Counted from the first letter of the stretch, positions 10,478 to 22,061 are shown. The stretch: 64,000 nt of DNA from Eriocheir sinensis (GCF_024679095.1 NW_026111750.1:222501-286500), one strand, 5' to 3'. Notes: a model not told the origin generated them from the sequence alone. Program-made: numbers and translations.

Positions 10478-11037
10478 TGACGTCACGAGCTGGCAATACG
10501 TGGCCTGGCTGAGCGCGAGCTGTGATTGGTCCTAATTTCCCGTGGAGACGAGGTGTTCCAGACTTGGCGAATATGAGTATGCGCCCGGGCCCCGCGCGGA
10601 GCCAGTCCAGAGATGAACTCAAATTAACTTTTGGATCCGGGGTAGGGGCGGTGGTGCCAGTCCAGTGCTGTTGAATATCCTACATATCATGAAAATATGA
10701 AATAAAAATACTTAGCTACAAAATAGCATATACAAGACGTAGTTTTTGTTAATGCTGTCCATATGTTTTTCAACAAATGATGAGCGATGGACTGACGGAG
10801 TGGATCATCCGTGCCGAGCGGCCACTGTTTCGCTGACGTCATTTTGACGTCATTAACGTCGAGGGATCCGTCAAAACGGAATAGTGGAAACCCCGCTAGC
10901 TTGGATTCATCTCTAGACGGGCCGACGGAGCTCCGCGCGAGAGCCCGGGCGAGCCCCGGTTCCCACCGTCCTCCTCGTCGATGACGTCACTGACGGTCTA
11001 CGGATCCATGGAAGCGGAATAGTGGGAACTGCGCCAA

Positions 11038-11085
<48 letters not shown>

Positions 11086-11097
11086 CCGGGTATATAA
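10478..11097. promoter_or_regulatory. CRE-type site cluster in a GC-rich block
   Basis: Four perfect TGACGTCA palindromes lie at 10478-10485, 10834-10841, 10845-10852 and 10982-10989. TGACGTCA is the binding site of CREB/ATF bZIP proteins (established). Two of the sites head near-identical modules with GGATCC and then CGGAATAGTGG at fixed spacing. A TATATAA lies at 11091-11097 after an (AC)n tract. Whether this is a real promoter is unknown; no downstream gene is certain. It could also be part of an unrecognised mobile element. Confidence 0.4.
11041..11082. repeat. (AC)n microsatellite
   Basis: About 42 bp of AC repeats between the CRE modules and the TATATAA motif. Confidence 0.9.
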
Positions 11098-11197
11098 TGG
11101 GACCCTTCACAATGGCTGCGCGTGGCCTCGGTGCTCATCCCCGACTCATTACCCCTGGAGCCCGTGGCGGGCAAGGCAGGCTGGGCTGGGGTAAGTC

Positions 11198-11640
11198 AAA
11201 CGAGCCAGGGTGACATCCGGTCAGCACAGTTTACCTTCCTCGGGTTTCCCTTGGCACCCATTTTCCGGCCGCCGGGTTAGACATATAAAACAGCAACACG
11301 CAGCACGAGGGCACGTGTGATGCACAGAGAGGAGGCCGCCAGTCAGAAGAGGCCTGACAAACGCAGCCCAGGATCAGAGGGAGACTTCGTTTGGACGGCC
11401 TGTAATAATTCTGGATGTGAATCTATTTATGAGATATTTTGTTAAAAGACAAACTGACAGACAAGCGGGAGGATGGTGGAGGAGATATTGTTCACTTCCT
11501 CTGGTGACAAAAACAACACGGCATCGATCACACACGCGTTGAGCCGACACGCAAAGCTCAAAAGTTCGTTCACGGATTCCGGAGACAAGATTCCTCCGCC
11601 GATAAAATTAACGCAACGCAAAAACTTGTCCTTTCCTTGC
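11198..11640. other. Unannotated sequence
   Basis: Moderately GC-rich, non-repetitive DNA. A short ATG frame at 11112 in strong Kozak context runs to a GTAAGT at 11191 and might be a tiny exon. Otherwise I see no gene, RNA or repeat. Confidence 0.3.
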
Positions 11641-12178
11641 TCATAAAAGTTGATTCCTTTTTTGTTCTTTAAATCCTTTTTTGCTCCGTAAACTTAAATC
11701 TTTTCTTTGTTCCTGAAACTTAAATCCTTTATTTTGTTCCTTAAACTTACATCCTTTTTTGTTCCTTAAACTTAAATCCCTTCTTTGTTCCATAAACTTA
11801 AATCCTCTTTCGTTCCTTAAATCCTTTTTTTGCTCCGTAAACTTAAATCCTTTTTTGCTCCGTAAACTTAAATCCTTTTTCGTAGTCCTTTTTTGCTCCG
11901 TAAACTTAAATCCTTTTTTGCTCCGTAAACTTAAATCCCTTCTTTGTTCCATAAACTTAAATCCTCTTTCGTTCCTTAAATCCTTTTTTTGCTCCGTAAA
12001 CTTAAATCCTTTTTTGTTCCGTAAACTTAAATCCTCTTTCGTTCCTTAAATCATTTTTTGCTCCGTAAACTTAAATCCTTTTTTGCTCCGTAAACTTAAA
12101 TCCTTTTTTGCTCCGTAAACTTAAATCCTTTTTTGCTCCGTAAACTTAAATCCTTTTTTGCTCCGTAAACTTAAATCC
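11641..12178. repeat. 25-bp minisatellite
   Basis: About 21 units of the type CTCCGTAAACTTAAATCC followed by a T-run and G. The unit is 24-27 bp, with variants using GTTCC. The last five or six units (12057-12178) are nearly identical, which suggests recent amplification at that edge. The minus-strand frame of Lys/Phe/Leu-rich residues comes from unit-length variation and is not a gene. Confidence 0.9.
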
Positions 12179-12255
12179 CCTTCACCCCAGAGAAGCCTCG
12201 CCCGTGCCAACACGCCACAACAGACGCCTGGGTGCTAGATTGTCATTTATATACT

Positions 12256-12289
<34 letters not shown>

Positions 12290-12985
12290 CCCTTTATTGA
12301 TGTTGTGTTTCTGTGTGATCCTTTTCCTTTTCTTCTGTATTATTCCGTCTCCGGTGTTATTTTTCTTTATTCCCCGCGTGACAGTGTGGTGTAGGGTATC
12401 TACATCGCCTTTCCTTAATGCGGTATCCTGCTACAGCTGAGTCTCCTTCACCCCAGAGAAGGCTTACCCGTACCAGCATACCACACCAAAGTCCTAAATC
12501 CTAGTTGTTATTTTGTTAATGCTGTGTTTTGTATCTGATTTTTTTTCCTGGTATTCCTTTTCTGCATTATCCTGTCTCCGGTGTTGTTTTTCTTCATGTG
12601 TCGTGTGACAGTGTTGTGTAGAGTATCTACATCGCCTCCACCTGGTGCCGTATCTTGCTACAGCCGAGTCTCCTTCACCCCAGAGAAGGCTCTCCCGCAC
12701 CAATACACGGCACCAAGGGCCTTCATGCAGGATTTTCGTATGTGTTTTCGTTTTATTTTTTTCCTTTTTCTCATGGCGTGCTACCGTCATATCTATTTCC
12801 TGGAATTCCGTTCCAGTGTTATCCTATTTCTGCTGTTTCTTTAGTTTATTCTCCTTATTTTCGGTGTTTTTCACCTGTAATATCCCTTTGGTGGAGTTCT
12901 TCAGAAATCGCCCTTCCTTTGTGCTGTGTGCTGATACGAATGAGTCTCCTTCACCCCAGAAAAGACCCGCCCATACTAACACACA
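12178..12985. repeat. Degenerate tandem repeat, about 225-275 bp unit
   Basis: Four occurrences of TTCACCCCAGAGAAG (12181, 12447, 12674, 12950) head paralogous segments. The segments share GTCTCCGGTGTT, GTGACAGTGTGG/TGTGTAG and GTATCTACATCGCC. Spacings are 266, 227 and 276 bp. No conserved ORF runs through the units. Confidence 0.8.
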
Positions 12986-13324
12986 GCACTAAACGCACTC
13001 CCCTCCCCACGCCCCTGGACACTCGGGATCTCCGGCACCGCCATGGACGCCCCGAGGAAGCCGAGACACCCTGCCGGAACCCCTGAGCCCTGCGGCTCTC
13101 GCCAGGGAGGCCTTGGGCTCCCCGACGCTCCCAAGCACCGCCGAGGCGGGGGAGGGCGAGAACTCCAGACGACTGCAGGACAACTCCAGACGGGAATATT
13201 AAATTAATCGTAAACACCGTGACGGCGCAAAGGCTGCGTTTGTCGAGTCTGGGATGGCAGGAGCCGGCCGAGTGTTTTGGCGCGGCATGCGTTTCCCTCT
13301 TTGCTTCTGATTTCCCTCATTGTT

Positions 13325-13327
<3 letters not shown>
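12986..13327. other. GC-rich unannotated stretch
   Basis: A short GC- and CpG-rich block (12998-13200) then neutral sequence. Frames on both strands are short and unrecognised. It could be a CpG island remnant, but nothing supports a gene. Confidence 0.3.

Positions 13328-13382
<55 letters not shown>
13328..13382. repeat. (GA)n microsatellite
   Basis: About 55 bp of pure GA repeats. Confidence 0.95.
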
Positions 13383-13384
<2 letters not shown>

Positions 13385-13506
13385 ATTTTAATAGATATAA
13401 TGCTTTCGTAATGCTTTAGTTAGTTGATATTGTTGTCATTACCAACATCTATCTATCTATCTACTCCCCCACCCTTCACCCCCCACACACACTCATTGTG
13501 TGTATA

Positions 13507-13612
<106 letters not shown>

Positions 13613-13614
13613 TA

Positions 13615-14414
13615 CGTGTGACCTTGCTAGGCCTAATGGTACTGAAGACATCTGGATCAGTGTACATTGTAGAAAATTACCCTCAGCGTCTCAACAAACC
13701 TTTGAATATATACACGAGACCTTGAGATTATGTGCATGAAGAGCAAAAGTTTTTATATGCTCGGTGCCTTAAATGATGCTTTACTATCTACCTACCAGCA
13801 ACAAACTCGGTACCATAATATGTATAAATAAATTACACCAGATTATTGACAACCGTGTCACCCGTCAGTCAGCCACACTTCTAGACATCATTGTTACTAA
13901 CAAACATGACGCAATAATACACAAAGACATAATACCAAACACTATAGCAGACCGTGACCTTATAACAGCAACGGTTAAAATTACTGAACCTAAACGCAAG
14001 CCGGGAATGAGAACTTTTCGTCATCTCGGGGCTCACAGCAAAGACCTGTCCTGTGATGGTTTAATAGGCGGTGCTCCCGCCCTAAAGGAAATTTCCTCTA
14101 CAGACAACGTAGACATCCAGGTACACTCCCTCACGTCTGTACTCTCAAACTGCCTGGAACAATGCGCTCCTTTTGTCACCAAAGAAATAAATGAGCCTTT
14201 TCACCCCTGGATAAACGACGAAACTCGCTCAGCTATGTCAACACGAAACACCCTTCCAGCGCGCCTGAGACAAAATCGTAATAATGCTGAGTTACTAGAG
14301 CAATATAAACACCAACGCAACAGAGTAAAGTCACTGCTGCGTAATGCTGAACAATCATATTGCCGAGAAAAATATACGACTGTAGAGGCAATTCAGCGGC
14401 CACATGGAAAATAA
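13615..14414 (+). pseudogene. Endonuclease end and linker of the third LINE
   Basis: The segment NGTEDIWISVHCRKLPS opens the remnant near 13636. The expected GDFN motif reads GALND near 13762, so the catalytic Asp is lost. TRQSATLLDIIVTNK and IADRDLITATV (the position of the usual SDH/ADH motif) follow. The 13773-14414 frame then covers a basic linker with the FHPWINDETR segment and ends at a TAA. Confidence 0.7.
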
Positions 14415-14639
14415 TACAAGACATCAACCCAGCAAAAAAGAAACTAATAACAATAACTTCATAACGAACGTGAAATGCCGGATAAATCCACTGTTCTGTT
14501 TGTTAACGTGGGGGAACGCGCCTTCCTAACAATGCAAAACAATCTCAATATTACAAATCAAAACCGTATTATACCCTAACAAGATGTAAACCACACTCAT
14601 CTTTTCAGGGCCGGCCCAGCAGACATGAACACAGTCATA

Positions 14640-15522
14640 TTAGCTATTAAAAACCTAAAGAACACTAACTCAGCCGGTTCAGATGGGATTACACCTCGGT
14701 ACATCCAAGATTCCTTACCCGTTACGATCACATGCATTACTACAATCATCAACACATCGATTGTTACGTGAAAATTCCCTACCATGTGGAAACACGCGAC
14801 CGTCATACCTATCTATAAAAACAGAGACTGGGGGAACGTAAACAATTATCGCCCAATATCACTGTTACCTATTCTCTCAGAGATATTAGAGAAAACTGTA
14901 GTCCAACAGATGACCACCTTCCTAGAGTCCAAGAAGCTTCTCTCTAACACTCAACACGGCTTCAGACCTAAACTTTCAACAGAGAGCGCCCTTACCACGG
15001 TTACAAATAACATGCAGAAATATGGATGAGAAGAAACTATTGCTTATAACGTTGTGCGACCTATCAAAAGCCTTCAATAGCATAAAACACGATATCTTAA
15101 TATAAACTGCTTAAGGTAAAAAAGTGAAAGTCAATAGTACCACGTCTACGACTGCACCAATACAATATGGAGTTCCTCAGGGATCAATATTAGGGGCAAT
15201 TCTTTTCATCATTTCTGTCAAAGACCTCGCTGAAACGATGCATAGACGCGCGATGGTACAGTACGCAGACGACACGCAGTCCGAGAACACTGACACAAAT
15301 AATACGCTGCCTGACCCCATCATGGCGGCACAAGAGACCTTCACACTGGCCAGGGAGTACTATAATAAAAACGGTCTATTGCTGAATACTAATAAAACAC
15401 AGTGTGGACGTGGTCAAGCATTAAATAAATTCCCCAAAACACCACTCTCATCTTTGGCAACACTCCCATCACTCCTAGCAAACATATCAAGAATCTTGGC
15501 GTGTATATGGACTCCCCCTTGA
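14640..15522 (+). pseudogene. Reverse transcriptase of the third LINE
   Basis: Pieces in order: LKNTNSAGSDGITPRYI, MWKHATVIPIYKNRD, NNYRPISLLPILSEILEK and QHGFRPKLSTESAL, then a stop at 15027-15029. After it come QYGVPQGSILGAILF and the catalytic YADDT at 15262-15276, followed by NGLLLNTNKTQC. A block around 15030-15120 that should hold the first catalytic Asp (DLSKAFN) is frameshifted. Confidence 0.75.
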
Positions 15523-15773
15523 CGTTTAACATACATATAAACGAAATCCTCAAGAAAGACATTGCAACTCTACTATTTACAAACATAATTAAATATAAAT
15601 TTGATAATATAATACATACAAAAGGAATTCCCTTCCTCTAAGTATCATTCATTATTGCCTACCAGTGTACGGACTACAAATAACTACAGAACTTTGCGGC
15701 AAAGATATGAATTGGGGGAGCGAGGAGATGTGACCACGCCACCTCTTTTATTACACAACTGAACTGGCTCAAA

Positions 15774-16049
15774 ATGGACAAGAAGACCATTTTTGGTGTT
15801 GCTGCAACCGTGTATAAAACAAAATGTGCGATATATCCAGAGTGGATCCTGCAGCTGCCCTCCACAGCTGGGGCGACACAGAGTAGGTACACAACAAGAC
15901 AGCAGGACAACCTACATGTTACCCACACCAACACACACTGCGGGACACGTTCGTTCCCAGTCCAAGGCCCCAGGCTATGGAACGCTCTCCCACACCATGT
16001 AGCACAATCTTATACCAGACATGTGTTTAGAAAAAGACTAAAAAACTAA
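15774..16049 (+). pseudogene. C-terminal tail of the third LINE
   Basis: A frame with RSFPVQGPRLWNALPHHV and VFRKRLKN matches the general C-terminal pattern of non-LTR polymerases (a Trp-Asn-x-Leu-Pro segment, then Phe/Lys-rich end). It is separated from the RT by stops. TC repeats begin about 25 bp after its stop. Confidence 0.65.
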
Positions 16050-16068
16050 TGTAAAGATTAGACAGAGC

Positions 16069-16190
<122 letters not shown>

Positions 16191-16269
16191 ACACTCAATA
16201 ATATAAACTTGATTAAATAATGTGAAAAAAATGGAGATAAAATCAGAAAGAAAACTAGATACCATCAGC

Positions 16270-16700
16270 TTCCTCCTCCTCCGCCTCCTCCTCCATTACG
16301 GATAAAAAAACAAGGCGGAGGAGGCAACTAAAGAGGAGGAAGAGGAGGAAGAGGAGGTAAACGAGGTAACCGTCAGTTCAAGGAGATGAGGGTGGAGAGG
16401 AGGAGGAGGAGGAGGAGGAGGAGGAGGAGGTAAACGAGGTAACCGTCAGCTCAAGGAGATGAGGTGATGGAGAGGAGGAGGAGGAGGAGGAGGAGGAGGA
16501 GGAGGTAAACGAGGTAACCGTCAGTTCAAGGAGATGAGGTGATGGAGAGGAGGAGGAGGAGGAGGAGGTAAACGAGGTAGCCGTCAGTTCAAGGAGATGA
16601 GGTGATGGAGAGGAGGAGGAGGAGGAGGAGGAGGAGGTAAACGAGGTAGCCGTCAGTTCAAGGAAATGAGGTGATGGATAGGAGGAGGAGGAGGAGGTAA
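16270..16700. repeat. 60-75-bp minisatellite with internal (GGA)n
   Basis: Unit boundaries at GTAAACGAGGTA (16357, 16430, 16505, 16568, 16637) and 16697 give spacings of 73, 75, 63, 69 and 60 bp. The 48-bp core (ACCGTCAGTTCAAGGAGATGA) is nearly invariant; most length variation comes from the (GGA)n part. The flank from 16270 is CTC/GGA-rich. Confidence 0.88.
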
Positions 16701-16946
16701 GGCAGAGGTTGTTTACAGTGTCATTAGCGCCTCTGACGGATGGCGGCGATCCCTCCCTTCACCTCCACCTCCACTCCATCTCCACTCCCTAAAGAAGATC
16801 TAGAAAGAATCCACCTCCAGTCCTCCTCACCACGTACATTCGCTGGTAAGGGACAGAGGAAGAACAAGATAACATTTTTTAAAGCAAGGCGGGGAAGCAG
16901 CTCAAGGGCAAAATAAATAGAAACGTTACATTTGGATATTACCGGG

Positions 16947-17002
16947 AACGTTTACCCAGTCACAGCAAACGTTTATCCAATAGGAGCAAACGTTTATCCA
17001 GT
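16947..17002. repeat. Short 23-bp direct repeat
   Basis: Three tandem units of the type CAAACGTTTATCCAATAGGAG precede the SINE. Confidence 0.7.
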
Positions 17003-17164
17003 AGGTAGGCGGTGGCTGAAGTGGTAGCTTGCTGGGCCCACATTCCCCACGCTACCACCTCGGATTTTTCAGTCACCGCCGAGTGGCTTAAAAAAAACTA
17101 CCCACACGCTGTCCTGAAGACCACCCATCACCCCGGACGCAATAGGCGGAGACGTAAAAAAAAT
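17003..17164 (+). mobile_element. tRNA-derived SINE (family S1), internally deleted
   Basis: The head reads GTGGCTGAAGTGGTAGC (A-box-like). Then comes CCACGCTACCACCTCGG and a body shared with 25118-25450 (TTTTTCAGTCACCGCCGAG, CTGTCCTGAAGACCACCC). The 3' end jumps to GCAATAGGCGG and an A-run, so the middle present in the other copy is missing. SINEs of this kind are transcribed by RNA polymerase III and mobilised by LINE proteins (established for tRNA SINEs). The family name S1 is local to this report. Confidence 0.7.
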
Positions 17165-17281
17165 GCACCCTCTGTCGCGTTTGGAAAGTTATACTCTTTT
17201 TATTATTATGAGAAAGATCACTAAGGAAAAATATGAAAAATAATATATGTAGTAGCCCTAACAATGTGCCCCGCCCCCCCC

Positions 17282-17283
<2 letters not shown>

Positions 17284-17336
<53 letters not shown>
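17284..17336. repeat. (CA)n microsatellite
   Basis: About 52 bp of CA repeats. Confidence 0.95.
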
Positions 17337-17338
<2 letters not shown>

Positions 17339-18059
17339 ACAGATACACTAGTTTTCGTTCGTCGCCTCGCCAAGTGTTCGCCGCACGCCGGTTACGAACA
17401 AACTTGCTAAGTTATCTCATGCCAGGAATACGGGGCACGGGGCGGGGCGGGGCGGGGCTGGGGAGGTGTCCCGTGGCGGCCCCTCGACCACCACAACACA
17501 TGATAACAAACGACAAAATTGAACGAGCACCGGGAGAGGCGGGAGGAAAGGAGCGGGAACGTCAGGCCCGGCACCCTCCTCGCCGCCGCCCGCCGCGTGT
17601 CACCCCTAAGATGGCCTCGCCCCCGACTGCCTTCATGGAGGGAGGGAGAGAGACAGTGTGGGAGTGGATGATAGGAGCGACTTGTATGGGCGAGGAGAAG
17701 GAGGGAGAGCTGGACGCATGGAAGGAGGGGGACAGACGGTGTGGATAGAGCAGGGCAAAGAGATGACATGAAATATAAAAGAAAGAAGGGTGGAGGGAGG
17801 TGGACGTGGATGAATGCATGGGGGAGAACACGTAACTAAAAAAAAAAAACGGAAGAAGGGAGAGAGAGGTGGATAGATGTAGGGAGGAGGGACATGGGTG
17901 GCTAGATGGGTGGAAGAGTGTGTGGACCTTGTGTGGAGCAGCCCTTTCCTTACCTTGCGCCGCCCCGTCCCCCACACACCAGCCTGTGCTCTGCGTCACG
18001 ACGCCAACCTGCGGACAGGACAAAGAGACGCTGTAGTAGAGGAACAACGTACACAGGCT
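17337..18059. other. GC-rich gene-free stretch
   Basis: It contains a GGGGC repeat (about 17435-17460, GC-box-like) and long low-complexity frames on both strands. The frames differ in all registers and show no domain. I see no supported gene. Confidence 0.3.
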
Positions 18060-18620
18060 CACCCCACAGCACCCCACCCCGCCCACCCCCCGCCCACCCC
18101 GAAATGATTATTGCCCCCACCCCCCCCTCCCCAATCCACCCATCTGGCCTACCCACCCAGCTTACCTCCACCCCACCCACCTAACCACCGTCCAACCACT
18201 ACTCATCAAAATGCCCGTCTCCACACCCCTGCTCACCCAAAATGCCCTCTCCAATGCATCCACCCCCACAGCACCTCACCCACCCCTGTCCACCTACCCC
18301 CACCCATATCCACTCCAACATGCTCCCAACCCACTCAACCCAACCTTTGAATCCCTCCACCCCACCTATCCATCCGCCCGCCTTGTTCCTTCTTCTACTC
18401 CTCGTAATCGTCATCATTATTATTATCATCATTTTCTTCTTTTTCTTAACTTTCGTCTTTTTCTTCTTCTATTTCTATTTTTTCTCTTCTTATTCATGTT
18501 ATCCTTCATCTGTTTTACATCATCATCTGTTTTTCTTCTTCATCTTCTTTTTCTTCTTTTCTCTTTTTCCTCATCATAATCTTCGTCTTCACCTTCGTCT
18601 TGCCGGGTCTCCGTCGCGTG
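18060..18620. repeat. C-rich then pyrimidine-rich low-complexity DNA
   Basis: 18060-18390 is dominated by CCCACCC-type motifs on the plus strand. 18400-18600 is TTC/TCATT-rich. Open frames here (for example 18211-18679) follow from the base bias and are not genes. Confidence 0.75.
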
Positions 18621-18739
18621 GTCTTGCTGTGTTTTCTTGTCGCCGCGGGAGAGCAATCCTTCACGATCAGCTAGGTTAGGCAGTCATCGCGGCGGGGCAC
18701 TTCAATGGTACACTGTTTTAATGATTAGTTGTCCTCACG

Positions 18740-19025
18740 GTGCGGTGAGTGACTGACTGATTCACTCACTCACTCCCCGATACACTCACTCACTCATTGA
18801 CTCCCTGATTGACTAGCTGATACACTGATTGGTTGACTGAATGACTGATTGGATGACTGAAGGACTAACCGGATGACTAATCGACCAACTGACTGATTAA
18901 GTGATTGACTACCTGACAAGCAGACTGGCTTTAATTGATTGATGAATGACTGTACCTAATGGATGGCTGACTGACTAGATAACTGACTAACTATCTGGCA
19001 GACTTACTGACTGCCTGACTAATGA
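18740..19025. repeat. Degenerate tetranucleotide (GACT)n repeat
   Basis: About 285 bp of variants such as TGACTGACTGAT and CACTCACTCACT, strongly decayed. Confidence 0.8.
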
Positions 19026-19029
19026 TGGA

Positions 19030-19165
19030 CGGTTTTGTTGTTGTTATTGTTGGCGTTGATGTTGATCGAGGTGCTGGTGGTGGTGGTGGTGGTGGCGATG
19101 GTGGTGGTGGTGGTGGTGAGGGTGGTGTTGGTGTTGTTGTTGGTCGTGGTGGTGGTGGAGGTGAA
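19030..19165. repeat. (GGT)n/(GTT)n-rich tract
   Basis: Imperfect GGT and GTT triplets. The Val/Leu-rich frame is low-complexity. Confidence 0.85.
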
Positions 19166-19266
19166 CCGTCTGCTAACCAAAGCAAACAGCCTCGCCTGTG
19201 ACCCACTGTACGAGACCCAAGAAAATAAATGAACCCGACAAACGATAATTTGACTTCACTAACTCA

Positions 19267-19573
<307 letters not shown>

Positions 19574-19737
19574 TCACCACGGCCTGATCACGGGTTGGAC
19601 TTGCTTTCGCCAGCAGGTACCCTCCCGACGTGAGCAAGTGCTCATTATAAGAACATAAGAACATAAGAACGCAGGAGTCTACAAGAGGCCGGTAGGCCTG
19701 TACGAGGCAGCTCCTTTGACCCTAAGCTCCCGTGTAT

Positions 19738-21447
19738 CTAACCCCACCTAATATCGCTGTCCATGAATTTATCTAGTCTATTTTTGAATGTGACAATTGT
19801 ATTAGCACTCACCACATGACTGCTAAGCCTATTCCACTCATCCACCACCCTGTTAGTAAACCAATTTTTGCCTATGTCCCTGTTGAATCTGAATTTATCC
19901 AGTTTAAACCCATTACTTCGTGTCCTACCCGGTTCTCTTACCAACAAAACCTTATGAATGTCTCCCTTATTAAAGCCCTTCATCCATTTATAAACCTCGA
20001 TCATGTCTCCACGCACCCTTCGCCTTTCTAGAGAATGCAAGTTTAACTGTGTGAGTCTTTCCTCGTATGGCAAGTTTCTCAACCCCTGAATCATCTTAGT
20101 CATTCTCCTCTGCACCGATTCTAACATTTTGATATCCATTCTATAGTAAGGTGACCAGAACTGAGCCGCATAGTCAAGATGAGGTCTAACTAATGCTAAA
20201 TATAGTTTGAGGAAGACTTCGGGGCTTCTGTTGCTTACGCTCCTTGAAATAAATCCCAGTACCCTATTAGCTCGATTTCTAGCTTGAATGCATTGTGCCC
20301 TTGGACGGAGATCAGAGCTCACTAAGACCCCTAAATCCCTCTCGCACCCAGACCTACTTATGAGAGTGTCATTTAAGCAATAGTTATGTTGGGGGTTGTT
20401 CCTACCTACACTCAGAATACTGCACTTCCCTACATTGAACTCCATCTGCCATTTATCCGCCCAGTCATATAATGTGTTGAGTTCACCTTGGAGAATACTA
20501 GCGTCCTGATCCGACTCAATTACTCTACCGATCTTGGTATCATCTGCAAATTTACTAACATCACTACTAATTCCTGTATCTAAGTCATTGATATAAATAA
20601 TAAACAAAAGTGGACCTAATACCGAACCTTGTGGGACCCCACTCGTAACACATCCCCAGTCAGATCTTTTACCATTGATTTGCACTCTTTGCTTCCTATT
20701 GCTAAGCCACGCCTTGACCCAGTTCAAAACTTTACCCTCTACTCCGTGAGCCTGTAATTTAAGCAACAGTCGTTGGTGAGGAACTTTGTCAAACGCTTTA
20801 CTAAAATCAAGATAGATTACATCATAATTTTCATCTCTGTCAACCGCCTCAAATACTTTATTGTAGAAGGACAAGAGATTGGTGAGGCATGACCTACCTT
20901 TTGTGAACCCATGCTGCGAGTCGTGAATTAAGCTATGTTTCTCTAAATGCTCCCGAATGTTCCTGGCTATTATGGACTCCAGCATCTTGCCTATAACCGA
21001 TGTTAAGCTAATTGGGCGATAGTTTGAAGCAACTGACCTGTCCCCCTTTTTAAAAATCGGCGTCACATTAGCTACTTTCCATAGGCTCGGCACATAGCCA
21101 GTATTTACCGACATCTTAAAGATGTCGGTTAGTGGGTCACTGATTACATCACCTAACTCCTTTAATACCCTCGGAAATATCCCGTCAGGCCCTGGCGACT
21201 TGTTCTTCTTAAGCTTATTTATCTCATCCTGAACTACTTGCCTGGTAATGATTATATCCCTCAATTTATCGACATCCCCGCCCTCGTACACCTGAACTCT
21301 TTCCGGTATAGTCGTTCGATCCTCCTGTGTGAATACTGAAAGGAAGTAGTCGTTCAACAATGTGCTCATATTTTCGTAATTTTCTACTAGCTCCCCTGTG
21401 TTTGTTTTCAGCGGTCCAATTTTCTCCCGTGTTTTTGTTCTATACAT
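19738..21447 (-). CDS. CR1-like reverse transcriptase (C1)
   Basis: An open frame of 569 residues. Motifs in order: KKNKSPGPDGIFPRVL, WKVANVTPIFKKGDRS, NYRPISLTSVIGKMLE, QHGFTKGRSCLTNLL, YLDFSKAFDKVPH (first catalytic Asp), GVPQGSVLGPLLFI and the catalytic FADDT at 20536-20550. These are followed by the thumb (ERDLGVLVSSDLRPR), the RPHLDYAAQFWSPYY segment and the C-terminal WFTNRVVDEWNRL. It is the best-preserved RT in the window. The real ORF begins upstream; the Met used here is internal and lies 35 codons after the TAA at 21553-21555. Confidence 0.85.
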   Translation of the reverse strand: MYRTKTREKIGPLKTNTGELVENYENMSTLLNDYFLSVFTQEDRTTIPERVQVYEGGDVDKLRDIIITRQVVQDEINKLKKNKSPGPDGIFPRVLKELGDVISDPLTDIFKMSVNTGYVPSLWKVANVTPIFKKGDRSVASNYRPISLTSVIGKMLESIIARNIREHLEKHSLIHDSQHGFTKGRSCLTNLLSFYNKVFEAVDRDENYDVIYLDFSKAFDKVPHQRLLLKLQAHGVEGKVLNWVKAWLSNRKQRVQINGKRSDWGCVTSGVPQGSVLGPLLFIIYINDLDTGISSDVSKFADDTKIGRVIESDQDASILQGELNTLYDWADKWQMEFNVGKCSILSVGRNNPQHNYCLNDTLISRSGCERDLGVLVSSDLRPRAQCIQARNRANRVLGFISRSVSNRSPEVFLKLYLALVRPHLDYAAQFWSPYYRMDIKMLESVQRRMTKMIQGLRNLPYEERLTQLNLHSLERRRVRGDMIEVYKWMKGFNKGDIHKVLLVREPGRTRSNGFKLDKFRFNRDIGKNWFTNRVVDEWNRLSSHVVSANTIVTFKNRLDKFMDSDIRWG

Positions 21448-21552
21448 CTGAAAGAAGCCCTTAGGATTACTTTTCTTCTCATTTGCTACTTTGATTTCAT
21501 AGTTCTTTTTTGCTATCCTGGTGTTTTTCTTAACTAATCTAGATAGTTCGAC

Positions 21553-22061
21553 TTACCGGCCCCTGAGATGTGTTTCCCCATTCTTTATTTTCTGATAAAT
21601 TCCCTTCTTTAACCCAATCTCGTGTTTTAGTCCACGGGTCATCCACTTAGGATCATTGTTTTCTTTTCTAAGTGTTCGCTGTGGTATATGCTGTTCTTGC
21701 CCCTCTACTATTACTCTAACTAAATTATTGTAAGACATTTCTACCTGGTTCTCCTGGCTCTCCAATCCGCAGTTCTGGCCCTCATGAATCCCTAAATTAT
21801 CCCAGTTTACCCCTTCAAGATGTCTTCGAAGCCCCTCGTAGTTTGCTCTTCTAAAATCTGGCACTAACACTGGGTTTGGTTCGCGGGTTACCGCCCAGTC
21901 TAAGCTAAAACGAACCGTTCTGTGATCACTATTTCCTAACTCTCCGCTCACCTCCAACTTACGTAGCAAGTTCCCATTATTGGTTAGGACTAAGTCTAAT
22001 ATGTTATCTCCTCTGGTAGGCTCAGTAACTACCTGCTTAAGGAAATTATCTTGTATAACTT
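21553..22061 (-). pseudogene. C1 endonuclease end and linker
   Basis: Minus-strand frame with the DNFLKQVVTEPTRGDNILD segment near 22045. GELGNSDHRTVRF (the SDH endonuclease motif), VPDFRRANYEGLRRHL and the KENNDPKWMTRGLKHEIG linker follow. It ends at TAA 21553-21555, where copy C5 has TAT (Tyr). After this stop the same frame continues into the RT. Confidence 0.8.

Larger units (their letters stand above)
13615..16060 (+). mobile_element. Third LINE type, degenerate, 5'-truncated
   Basis: Plus-strand non-LTR retrotransposon relic bounded by TC-rich microsatellites on both sides. It contains part of an endonuclease, a linker, an RT with YADDT at 15262-15276 and a C-terminal segment (GPRLWNALPHHV). 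It differs from the jockey-like and CR1-like families in this window. Multiple stops and shifts (for example around 14414, 15029 and 15522) make it inactive. Clade is uncertain (jockey/I-like is a guess). Confidence 0.8.

Noticed and set aside
11641..11952. Repeat protein on the minus strand rich in Lys, Phe and Glu
   Set aside because: The frame stays open only because unit lengths vary around 25 bp; most of the array has stops in this frame.
17233..18184. Several 90-170-codon frames on both strands
   Set aside because: GC- and C-rich composition opens many frames; no motif or start context supports one.
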